From assembly GCA_003564735.1 (NCBI GenBank), contig PXEK01000287.1:1-7875 (forward strand): a stretch of DNA of 7,875 nucleotides, given 5' to 3'. Shown here piece by piece: positions 1 to 7,875 of this stretch (position 1 is the first letter of the stretch; the number at the start of each line of letters is the position of its first letter). This DNA is from Cryomorphaceae bacterium. Its GTDB lineage: Bacteria > Bacteroidota > Bacteroidia > Flavobacteriales_G > Salibacteraceae. The notes under the pieces are model-generated. The model saw nothing but the letters and a program-made list of their open reading frames with translations, was not told the origin of the DNA and did no database searches. Made by a program: the position numbers and the translations under genes.

Positions 1-917
1 CAGCGATTACGACACCGGGTTTTTGGAGCTTTATGGTACCGTCTATCATTATCTTAACTTCGGGTACCTTGTTTGTGATGTGGTTGGGTGAGAAAATCAC
101 GGATCGCGGAATCGGTAATGGTATTTCATTGTTAATTATGATTGGCATCATAGCCGGTTTCCCTACAGCTTTCCTTTTTGAATTCGATAAGCAAATGGGT
201 GACACAGGCGGGGGCTTAATCATAATTTTACTTGAAGTTGCTTTCTTGTTTGTTGTAATATTATTTACGGTACTGCTTGTTCAGGGTGTGCGAAGAGTGC
301 CTGTAAATTTTGCACGTAAAATGTCAGGTGATCAACAAGTAAAGGGTGCTAGACAGTACATTCCATTGAAAGTCAACGCCAGTGGTGTGATGCCGATCAT
401 TTTTGCGCAGGCTCTCATGATGCTGCCGATTACACTTGTGAGCTTTTCACAAAGTGACGATGTGGCGGGCTGGGCTTCGCTCTTCACTGATATTAGCGGG
501 TTTTGGTACAATTTTGTTTTTGCGGTTATGATTATCATCTTCACCTATTTCTACACGGCAATCACCGTAAACCCGCGTGAGATGGCAGATGACTTGAAAA
601 AGAACAATGGATTTATACCCGGTGTTAGACCCGGAAAGGACACAGCTAACTTTTTAGATAACATTTTATCCAGAATTACGTTACCGGGGTCTATATTCTT
701 GGCATTGATTGCAATTTTGCCCGCGTTTGCGATTAAGGCAGGTGTAGCTGAGAATTTTGCACTCTTTTACGGTGGAACCTCCCTACTCATTATAGTTGGT
801 GTGGTTCTAGACACCTTACAGCAAATAGAGAGTTATTTGTTAATGCGTCATTACGACGGTTTAATGAAAAGTGGAAAATTGAAAGGTCGCCCTTCTGCAT
901 TTGGAATGGCGGGCTAA
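1..917 (+). CDS. secY: Protein translocase channel subunit SecY (3' part; 5' end outside the window)
   Basis: SecY is the pore-forming subunit of the SecYEG translocon, through which unfolded proteins cross or enter the inner membrane. The reading frame is already open at base 3 (residues AITTPGFWSF precede the first internal Met at 33), so this is a partial gene. It has 304 codons before TAA, against roughly 440 to 450 for a full SecY, so about 140 N-terminal residues are missing. What remains holds hydrophobic segments matching TM4 to TM10. The basic cytosolic loop between TM6 and TM7 (RRVPVNFARKMSG) is followed by the TM7 segment with NASGVMPIIFAQ. The TM8-TM9 loop (VNPREMADDLKKNNGFIPG) is a ribosome- and SecA-contacting loop in the family. 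The C-terminal tail (LLMRHYDGLMKSGKLKGR) is also typical. infA starts 10 bases after the stop, so the two are surely co-transcribed. The identification is secure. Confidence 0.97.
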   Translation, partial: AITTPGFWSFMVPSIIILTSGTLFVMWLGEKITDRGIGNGISLLIMIGIIAGFPTAFLFEFDKQMGDTGGGLIIILLEVAFLFVVILFTVLLVQGVRRVPVNFARKMSGDQQVKGARQYIPLKVNASGVMPIIFAQALMMLPITLVSFSQSDDVAGWASLFTDISGFWYNFVFAVMIIIFTYFYTAITVNPREMADDLKKNNGFIPGVRPGKDTANFLDNILSRITLPGSIFLALIAILPAFAIKAGVAENFALFYGGTSLLIIVGVVLDTLQQIESYLLMRHYDGLMKSGKLKGRPSAFGMAG

Positions 918-927
918 AATTTAAATT

Positions 928-1146
928 ATGGCAAAACAATCTTCGATAGAACAAGACGGTGAGATAACGGAAGCGTTATCTAATGCAATGTTTAGAGTTG
1001 AACTTGAAAACGGACATCAAATTACGGCTCACATTAGTGGTAAAATGAGAATGCATTACATCAAAATATTACCGGGAGATAAAGTGAAAGTGGAGATGTC
1101 GCCATATGATTTGACAAAAGGTAGAATAGTTTACAGATATAAATAG
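928..1146 (+). CDS. infA: Translation initiation factor IF-1
   Basis: IF-1 binds the A site of the 30S subunit and, with IF-2 and IF-3, ensures that initiation uses the P site. The product is 72 residues, the standard length, and is one OB-fold (S1-like) domain. The conserved core [19 protein letters not shown] is at about residues 21-39, followed by the [21 protein letters not shown] segment split across residues 50-70. The start ATG lies 10 bases after the secY stop. The whole gap is an A/T-only stretch with no Shine-Dalgarno sequence; there is an A at -3. adk and map, often found between secY and infA in other phyla, are missing here. The short secY-infA-rpmJ spacing implies translation from the ribosomal operon transcript. 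Confidence 0.97.
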   Translation: MAKQSSIEQDGEITEALSNAMFRVELENGHQITAHISGKMRMHYIKILPGDKVKVEMSPYDLTKGRIVYRYK

Positions 1147-1155
1147 AATAGGATA

Positions 1156-1272
1156 ATGAAAGTAAGAGCATCACTGAAAAAACGCAGTGCAGACTGCAAA
1201 ATTGTACGACGTAAAGGTCGCTTATACGTGATCAATAAAAAGAATCCCAAGTTTAAACAACGTCAAGGTTAA
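1156..1272 (+). CDS. rpmJ: 50S ribosomal protein L36 (bL36), zinc-ligand-free form
   Basis: L36 is the smallest large-subunit protein and stabilises 23S rRNA late in 50S assembly. This 38-codon gene begins [14 protein letters not shown], ends NPKFKQRQG and stops with TAA at 1270-1272. Its length and both ends match the family. The classical form has a zinc ribbon of three Cys and one His (C11, C14, C27, H33 in the E. coli numbering). Here those positions are Ser11, Cys14, Asn27 and Phe33, so only one ligand remains and zinc binding is not expected. This cysteine-poor version is, to my knowledge, usual in Bacteroidota. The gene sits 9 bases after infA and 5 bases before rpsM. Its upstream AGGA at 1150-1153 lies only two bases before the ATG, too close for a standard Shine-Dalgarno. 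Confidence 0.96.
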   Translation: MKVRASLKKRSADCKIVRRKGRLYVINKKNPKFKQRQG

Positions 1273-1277
1273 TTATT

Positions 1278-1655
1278 ATGGCTAGAATTGCAGGAGTAGA
1301 TTTGCCCAAAAATAAAAGGGGAGTTATCGGTTTAACGTACATATATGGTATCGGAAGATCGAGAGCAAAACATATATTGGAGGCCGGTAACATCGATATT
1401 AATAAAAAAGTAGAGGACTGGTCTGATGAAGACTTGACCAAAATACGGACTTTTATTAATGAAGTGATTACGGTTGAGGGCGCATTGCGTTCAGAAGTTC
1501 AAATGAACATAAAACGTTTGATGGACATTGGTTGTCAAAGAGGTATCCGCCATAGATCGGGTTTACCACTTCGCGGACAAAGAACGAAAAACAATTCGCG
1601 CACCAGAAAAGGAAAGCGTAGAACTGTTGCTAACAAGAAGAAAGTAACGAAATAA
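1278..1655 (+). CDS. rpsM: 30S ribosomal protein S13 (uS13)
   Basis: S13 sits in the head of the 30S subunit, contacts the P-site tRNA and forms intersubunit bridges with 23S rRNA and L5. The product has 125 residues, normal for the family. The N-terminal helix-two-turn-helix part begins [14 protein letters not shown], with the [10 protein letters not shown] turn at 21-30. The family signature [16 protein letters not shown] is at residues 88-103. The tail is strongly basic ([16 protein letters not shown]) and reaches toward the tRNA sites. The gene starts 5 bases after rpmJ and is the first gene of the classical alpha-operon cluster rpsM-rpsK-rpsD-rpoA-rplQ. The 5-base gap leaves no room for a separate leader. 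Confidence 0.97.
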   Translation: MARIAGVDLPKNKRGVIGLTYIYGIGRSRAKHILEAGNIDINKKVEDWSDEDLTKIRTFINEVITVEGALRSEVQMNIKRLMDIGCQRGIRHRSGLPLRGQRTKNNSRTRKGKRRTVANKKKVTK

Positions 1656-1677
1656 TTAATTTGACTATTTAGGAAGT

Positions 1678-2061
1678 ATGGCAAAGTCATCGGTAAAGAA
1701 GAGAAAAGTTAAAGTTGATGCGGTTGGACACGCACATATCCATTCCTCTTTCAACAATATAATAGTTACCCTTACAAACGGATCAGGACAGGTTATTTCT
1801 TGGTCGTCTGCGGGTAAAATGGGATTTAGAGGATCTAAGAAGAACACACCTTATGCTGCGCAAATGGCCTCTCAAGATTGTGCTAAAATTGCGCATGACG
1901 CCGGTCTTAGAAAGGTAAAAGTACATGTGAAAGGTCCAGGGTCAGGTCGTGAATCAGCGATTCGAACCATCCATAATTCCGGTATTGAGGTAACAGAAAT
2001 TATTGATGTGACACCGATGCCCCACAATGGTTGTCGCCCTCCTAAGCGTCGAAGAGTATAA
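1678..2061 (+). CDS. rpsK: 30S ribosomal protein S11 (uS11)
   Basis: S11 is on the platform of the 30S subunit, next to the 3' end of 16S rRNA and the path of the mRNA upstream of the start codon. The product has 127 residues. The N-terminus is basic ([13 protein letters not shown]), followed by the core with [15 protein letters not shown] at about 19-33. The glycine-rich segment [13 protein letters not shown] is at 84-96, and the conserved C-terminal end [13 protein letters not shown] is at 115-127. The gap to rpsM is 22 bases and contains AGGAAG at 1671-1676, directly before the ATG and probably too close to act as a standard Shine-Dalgarno. Nothing in the protein departs from the family. 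Confidence 0.97.
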   Translation: MAKSSVKKRKVKVDAVGHAHIHSSFNNIIVTLTNGSGQVISWSSAGKMGFRGSKKNTPYAAQMASQDCAKIAHDAGLRKVKVHVKGPGSGRESAIRTIHNSGIEVTEIIDVTPMPHNGCRPPKRRRV

Positions 2062-2089
2062 TTGTTTCAAGTAAAGAGATCAAAAAGTT

Positions 2090-2695
2090 ATGGCAAGATA
2101 TAGAGGACCAAAATCCAAAATCGCTCGAAAATTCAAAGAACCAATCTTTGGCCCGGATAAAGCACTTGAAAAAAAGGGCTATCCACCCGGACAACACGGA
2201 CCTAACAAAAGAAGAGGTAAAAAGTCTGAGTACGCGATTCAGTTGGCTGAAAAGCAAAAGGCTAAATATACTTATGGTATATTAGAGCGTCAGTTTAGGA
2301 AAATGTTTGGGAAAGCTTCGAGAGCTAAAGGCATTACCGGTGAAAATTTATTGCAACTTTGTGAATGCAGACTAGACAATACAGTTTTTAGATTAGGTCT
2401 TGCGCCTACCAGAAGAGCAGCTCGTCAATTTGTTACGCATCGTCATATTAAGGTGAATGGAGATGTAGTTAACATCCCGTCTTACGAATTGAAGCCCGGT
2501 GATATTGTTGAAGTGCGCGAAAAGTCGAAGTCGTTGGAAGTTGTAACCAACTCTTTGGCTGCTAATTCGAAGTCATACGACTGGTTGGACTTGGATAAGG
2601 CTAATTTCTCGGGAAAGTTCTTGGGGTATCCGCCTCTGAACGACATTCCTGAAAATATCAATGTTCAGTTGATTGTCGAACTGTACTCTAAGTAA
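2090..2695 (+). CDS. rpsD: 30S ribosomal protein S4 (uS4), zinc-free form
   Basis: S4 is a primary 16S rRNA binder that nucleates assembly of the 30S body and lines the mRNA entry tunnel. In E. coli it also represses its own operon. The product has 201 residues, normal for the family. The N-terminal region begins [18 protein letters not shown] and contains [19 protein letters not shown] at about 30-48. It lacks the four-Cys zinc cluster found in some S4 proteins, so this is the C-minus form. The S4 RNA-binding domain spans about residues 94-155, with the signature core [20 protein letters not shown] at 94-113. The C-terminal [25 protein letters not shown] end is also canonical. The gap to rpsK is 28 bases. 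Cys91 and Cys93 lie close together before the S4 domain but are not the zinc cluster. Confidence 0.97.
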   Translation: MARYRGPKSKIARKFKEPIFGPDKALEKKGYPPGQHGPNKRRGKKSEYAIQLAEKQKAKYTYGILERQFRKMFGKASRAKGITGENLLQLCECRLDNTVFRLGLAPTRRAARQFVTHRHIKVNGDVVNIPSYELKPGDIVEVREKSKSLEVVTNSLAANSKSYDWLDLDKANFSGKFLGYPPLNDIPENINVQLIVELYSK

Positions 2696-2726
2696 TTTAT
2701 TTAACGAACTAATTAAAGGTAAACGA

Positions 2727-3716
2727 ATGGCTATTTTAGATTTTCAAAAACCCGATAAAGTCATCATGATTAACTCTGATGATTTCAAAGGTGACTTTGA
2801 ATTCAGACCCCTCGAGCCGGGCTACGGGATAACCGTGGGTAATGCTTTGAGAAGAATTTTATTATCATCTTTGGAGGGTTTCGCAATAACCTCAATCAAA
2901 ATCGATGGTGTTGATCATGAATTCAGTACCATTAAAGGAGTTATAGAGGACGTTACTGAAATTGTTCTCAACCTCAAACAGGTACGTTTCAAACAGCAGA
3001 TTGAGGACTCAGAGACAGAGAGGGTTACTGTGAAAGTGAACAACAAAAAGCAGTTTACTGCAGGTGATATCGGAAAGTATACAACCGCTTTTCAGGTTCT
3101 GAATCCCGATCATGTCATTTGTAACATGGAAAGTTCAGTTTCTATTTCTATGGAAGTTGAAATTGGAAAAGGGCGAGGGTACGTAACGGCTGAGGAGAAC
3201 AAGAAAGAAGAAGCCCCCGTGGGTGAAATAGCTATAGATTCTATTTTTACACCCATAAAAAATGTTCGTTATTCTATCGAGAATTTCAGAGTTGAGCAAA
3301 AAACGGATTATGAAAAGTTAGTTATTAGTCTCCAAACTGATGGCTCTATTCACCCGAAGGATGCTCTTCAAGAAGCAGCGAAAATTCTTATTCACCACTT
3401 TATGCTTTTCTCCGATGAAAGAATTACCCTCGAATCTGAAGAGAAAGCAGAAGAAGAGGAATTTGATGAATCTTCACTTCACATGCGCCAGTTGCTAAAA
3501 ACTAAACTCACTGATATGGACTTGAGTGTACGAGCCTTGAACTGCTTGAAAGCCGCCGAGGTTGAGACTTTAGGCCAACTTGTACAGTATGAAAGGGGCG
3601 ACTTGTTGAAGTTTAGAAATTTCGGTAAAAAATCTTTAACCGAATTGGACGAACTAGTTGAGAAAAAAGGGTTGAACTTCGGTTTGGACCTATCGAAGTA
3701 TAAATTAGATAAATAA
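2727..3716 (+). CDS. rpoA: DNA-directed RNA polymerase alpha subunit
   Basis: The alpha dimer is the scaffold for RNA polymerase assembly, and its C-terminal domain contacts upstream promoter DNA and activators. I chose the Met at 2727, giving 329 residues and the N-terminus [12 protein letters not shown]. The frame is open upstream to an ATG at 2673, but that would add 18 unlike residues inside the rpsD end. The N-terminal domain covers about 1-235, with the dimerisation motif [11 protein letters not shown] at 38-48. A short acidic linker ([11 protein letters not shown], 238-248) leads to the C-terminal domain at about 250-329. There, VRALNCLKA (268-276) supplies Arg269 and Asn272, equivalent to the DNA-contacting R265 and N268 of E. 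coli, and [10 protein letters not shown] (298-307) is the second DNA-contacting helix region. The gene is 31 bases after rpsD. AAAGGT at 2715-2720, 6 bases before the ATG, is a modest ribosome-binding candidate. Confidence 0.97.
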   Translation: MAILDFQKPDKVIMINSDDFKGDFEFRPLEPGYGITVGNALRRILLSSLEGFAITSIKIDGVDHEFSTIKGVIEDVTEIVLNLKQVRFKQQIEDSETERVTVKVNNKKQFTAGDIGKYTTAFQVLNPDHVICNMESSVSISMEVEIGKGRGYVTAEENKKEEAPVGEIAIDSIFTPIKNVRYSIENFRVEQKTDYEKLVISLQTDGSIHPKDALQEAAKILIHHFMLFSDERITLESEEKAEEEEFDESSLHMRQLLKTKLTDMDLSVRALNCLKAAEVETLGQLVQYERGDLLKFRNFGKKSLTELDELVEKKGLNFGLDLSKYKLDK

Positions 3717-3755
3717 TAATTTTAGAAGAGGATTACCTCGGAAAACCTATAGAAT

Positions 3756-4409
3756 ATGAGACATCGAAAGTCTTTCAATCATTTGAGCAGACAAGCACCC
3801 CATAGAAAGGCAATGCTGGCCAATATGGCAAACTCCCTGATTGAACACAAGCGAATAACTACCACCGTTGCCAAAGCTAAAGCTTTGAGAGGCTTCGTAG
3901 AGCCTTTAATCACAAAGTCGAAAACCGATAATACTCATTCCCGCCGAATGGTGTTCAGATACCTAAAGGATAAAAATGCTGTTTCGGAGCTTTTCCGTGA
4001 AGTAGCGCCTAAAGTAGCTGATCGACCCGGAGGATACACTCGTATTATTAAAACCGGTTTTAGATTGGGTGACAGTGCCGAAATGTGCATGATTGAGTTG
4101 GTTGACTACAATGAAATGTACAACCCCAAAGAGAAACAGTCAGGCGCAGGTAAAAAGAGAAGAAGAAGACGTAAGAAGTCTTCAGATGCTGCTGCTTCCG
4201 GCGCACAGGAAAGCCAAAACAAAACAACAGATGAATCTGTAAAGCAGGCTGAAGCCACACCGGTTGAGGAGAAAAAAGAGGCGAGTGCGAAACCCTCTTC
4301 TGAAAAGACTGAAGATAAGAAAGCAGCTCAGGCTTCCGAAGCTCCAAAGCCCAAGGAGACCAAAGACAACAAGTCGGAGGATAAGAAAGAAGACAAAAAA
4401 GGTGAATAA
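3756..4409 (+). CDS. rplQ: 50S ribosomal protein L17 (bL17) with long charged C-terminal tail
   Basis: L17 is a large-subunit protein near the polypeptide exit side of the ribosome. Residues 1 to about 122 form the normal L17 domain, starting [20 protein letters not shown], with helix segment [21 protein letters not shown] at 36-56 and the family end [16 protein letters not shown] at 105-120. The remaining 95 residues form a low-complexity extension. It has a basic run KKRRRRRKK (133-141), then a stretch made almost wholly of Lys, Glu, Ala, Ser, Asp and Pro to the stop at 217. The tail has no recognisable fold and is probably disordered. Tails on L17 occur in Bacteroidota, but their role is not known to me. 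This is the last gene of the ribosomal operon; it lies 39 bases after rpoA and is followed at once by an intrinsic terminator. Confidence 0.96.
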   Translation: MRHRKSFNHLSRQAPHRKAMLANMANSLIEHKRITTTVAKAKALRGFVEPLITKSKTDNTHSRRMVFRYLKDKNAVSELFREVAPKVADRPGGYTRIIKTGFRLGDSAEMCMIELVDYNEMYNPKEKQSGAGKKRRRRRKKSSDAAASGAQESQNKTTDESVKQAEATPVEEKKEASAKPSSEKTEDKKAAQASEAPKPKETKDNKSEDKKEDKKGE

Positions 4410-4429
4410 CTTTTTATAAACTCAGATGC

Positions 4430-4465
4430 AAAAGGGATACGTTTTTAACGTGTCCCTTTTTTTTT
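4430..4465 (+). terminator. Rho-independent terminator ending the ribosomal protein operon
   Basis: A near-perfect hairpin begins 20 bases after the rplQ stop. The 5' arm at 4430-4443 (AAAAGGGATACGTT) pairs with the 3' arm at 4447-4460 (AACGTGTCCCTTTT) across a TTT loop. All 14 pairs form, one of them a G-T wobble. A run of nine T residues (4457-4465) ends the structure. This is the strongest intrinsic terminator seen in the window, and its place at the change from ribosomal genes to metabolic genes fits its role. Confidence 0.9.
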
Positions 4466-4486
4466 GTGCCTACTTTTGTAAACTGA
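4444..4486 (+). promoter_or_regulatory. Candidate Bacteroidota-type promoter for carA-eno
   Basis: TACTTTTG at 4471-4478 is an exact match to the Bacteroidota -7 consensus TAnnTTTG, 34 bases before the carA ATG. The expected TTTG-like -33 element should lie about 17 to 23 bases further up. The best fit is TTTA at 4444-4447, which is imperfect, falls in the terminator loop and stem, and leaves 23 bases between the boxes. Transcription would begin near 4484-4487, giving a leader of under 30 bases. The -7 match is seen directly; promoter function is inferred. Confidence 0.6.
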
Positions 4487-4512
4487 TATTTTTACATCTA
4501 ATCAGACCAATT

Positions 4513-6928
<2,416 letters not shown>

Positions 6929-6935
<7 letters not shown>

Positions 6936-6962
6936 CAACCCGATTTAGTATATTCGCGACGC
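6929..6962 (+). promoter_or_regulatory. Weak candidate promoter for gltA
   Basis: The eno-gltA gap is 99 bases, long enough to hold a promoter. TATATTCG at 6949-6956 matches the Bacteroidota -7 consensus TAnnTTTG at all but one position. TTTA at 6929-6932, 16 bases upstream, is a rough match to the TTTG -33 box and overlaps the 3' arm of the hairpin after eno. Transcription would begin near 6962, leaving a leader of about 50 bases. The remaining leader is A-rich and holds no evident structure. Confidence 0.35.
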
Positions 6963-7013
6963 AAAATAAAGAGAACTGTCTCGAGATTTAGTAAACCAAG
7001 AAAACAATAAGAA

Positions 7014-7875
7014 ATGGCAAACAACGCAGAAATTAAGGTGAACGGCAAAACGTTTGAACTCCCTCTCGTAGAAGGGTCTGAAAATGAAATAGGAATCGAT
7101 ATTTCCAAATTACGTGGTCAGTCGGGCGTAATTACTCTAGATCCCGGATTTAAAAACACAGGTTCAACAAGCAGCGGTATTACTTACCTTGACGGTGAAA
7201 ACGGTATTTTACGATATAGAGGTTACTCTATTGAAGACTTAGCTGAAAAATCTAATTTTCTCGAAGTTTCTTATCTGTTGGTAAATGGTGAACTACCTAC
7301 TAAAGAGCAGTATGATTCGTTTGCCAAAGACATTCAGCAGCACACAATGATTCACGAAGATGTACGTAAAATTTTAGAGGGCTTTCCCTCTAATGCTCAC
7401 CCAATGGGCGTGCTGTCTTCTCTGGTTTGTTCAATGACTGCATTTTACCCTGAATCATTAGACCCCAATCGATCTTGGGATGCCGTGAATTTGAGTATTT
7501 CTCGAATTATGGCGAAATTACCCACTATGGCGGCTTGGGCATACAAAAATGAACAGGGTCATCCGGTAAATTATCCCGATAACTCTTTGAACTACACCGA
7601 GAACTTCTTGAAAATGATGTTTGCGGTGCCGGCAGAAGATTACGAGGTGGACCCCGTTGTGGCCGATGCTTTGGATAAGTTACTGATACTACATGCCGAT
7701 CACGAGCAAAACTGCTCAGCCTCAACGGTACGTATTGTAGGTTCATCACATGCCAGTTTATACGCATCTATCTCCGCGGGCATCAATGCTTTGTGGGGAC
7801 CTTTACACGGTGGAGCAAATCAGGCGGTAATTGAAATGCTTGAAGCCATTAAGGCCGATGGTGGTGACGTTGATA
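7014..7875 (+). CDS. gltA: Citrate synthase (5' part; 3' end outside the window)
   Basis: Citrate synthase condenses acetyl-CoA with oxaloacetate, the entry step of the TCA cycle. The ATG at 7014 opens MANNAEIKVNGKTFELP and the frame runs unbroken for 287 codons to the window end; a full protein is about 430 residues. The N-terminus has the small beta-rich domain of GltA-type enzymes (about 5-50), followed by ITYLDGENGILRYRGYSIED (56-75), as in E. coli GltA. HADHEQNCSASTVR at 227-240 supplies the oxaloacetate-binding histidines (His227, His230, equivalent to E. coli H226 and H229). GPLHGGAN at 262-269 has catalytic His265 (E. coli H264). The second catalytic His (GFGH motif) and the catalytic Asp lie beyond the window. 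There is no Shine-Dalgarno; the bases before the ATG are A-rich. It is separated from eno by 99 bases and may have its own promoter. Confidence 0.96.
   Translation, partial: MANNAEIKVNGKTFELPLVEGSENEIGIDISKLRGQSGVITLDPGFKNTGSTSSGITYLDGENGILRYRGYSIEDLAEKSNFLEVSYLLVNGELPTKEQYDSFAKDIQQHTMIHEDVRKILEGFPSNAHPMGVLSSLVCSMTAFYPESLDPNRSWDAVNLSISRIMAKLPTMAAWAYKNEQGHPVNYPDNSLNYTENFLKMMFAVPAEDYEVDPVVADALDKLLILHADHEQNCSASTVRIVGSSHASLYASISAGINALWGPLHGGANQAVIEMLEAIKADGGDVD

Noticed and set aside
918..927. Palindrome AATTTAAATT filling the secY-infA gap
   Set aside because: It is made only of A and T and is ten bases long, which is expected by chance in A/T-rich gaps. No regulator fits, and it lies inside an operon.
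1657..1664. TTAATTTG between rpsM and rpsK as a promoter -7 box
   Set aside because: It misses the key A of TAnnTTTG and has no convincing -33 partner. It lies inside a tightly packed operon.
2673..2726. Upstream start for rpoA at 2673, overlapping rpsD
   Set aside because: It adds 18 residues without similarity to RpoA. The Met at 2727 gives the standard length and N-terminus, with a modest ribosome-binding candidate upstream.
3728..3739. Small inverted repeat GAGG-ATTA-CCTC before rplQ
   Set aside because: A four-pair stem is too short to distinguish from chance. It has no T run and sits too far from the ATG to be a clear ribosome-binding or attenuator element.
4060..4347. Minus-strand open frame of 95 codons opposite rplQ
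   Set aside because: It is a shadow of the biased Lys/Glu-rich codons of the L17 tail. It has no recognisable domain or promoter and lies wholly inside a real gene.
4426..4512. N-terminal extension of carA starting at an ATG at 4426
   Set aside because: The extra 29 residues would be encoded by the terminator hairpin, its T run and the promoter region, and do not resemble CarA. The family N-terminus fits the ATG at 4513.

Overview
This window is a housekeeping locus from a Bacteroidota bacterium, most likely of the Flavobacteriia/Flavobacteriales. Three things point there. The proteins resemble that group throughout: a cysteine-poor L36, L17 with a long charged tail, and S4 and RpoA of the Bacteroidota type. 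The order secY-infA-rpmJ-rpsM-rpsK-rpsD-rpoA-rplQ runs straight into carA-eno-gltA, an order I associate with flavobacteria; that is recollection, not a search. Finally, most genes lack a Shine-Dalgarno sequence, and the one clear promoter-like element has the Bacteroidota -7 form TAnnTTTG. All genes lie on the + strand. I cannot name a genus.

Region 1 (1-4409) is the distal part of the giant ribosomal protein operon (the spc end plus the alpha operon). It holds the last two thirds of the translocon channel SecY, initiation factor IF-1, proteins L36, S13, S11 and S4, the RNA polymerase alpha subunit, and L17. Gaps are 5 to 39 bases, with no internal terminator seen, so the block probably forms one transcript that coordinates ribosome, RNA polymerase and secretion capacity. 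adk and map, which sit between secY and infA in many bacteria, are absent.

Region 2 (4410-4512) is a compact boundary. A strong intrinsic terminator ends the ribosomal operon, and six bases after its T run lies a Bacteroidota-type -7 element that probably starts carA transcription.

Region 3 (4513-6914) carries carA (glutaminase subunit of carbamoyl-phosphate synthetase, feeding pyrimidine and arginine synthesis) and eno (enolase, glycolysis), 17 bases apart and probably co-transcribed. A hairpin spans the eno stop codon.

Region 4 (6915-7875) has a 99-base gap with a weak promoter candidate, then gltA (citrate synthase, TCA entry), cut off by the window end after 287 codons.

I found no mobile element, CRISPR array, tRNA, rRNA, riboswitch or defence-like gene. 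No broken gene was seen. The window looks like ordinary conserved core genome, and I do not see an undescribed system in it. The observations below concern gene-expression signals and lineage-specific protein variants.
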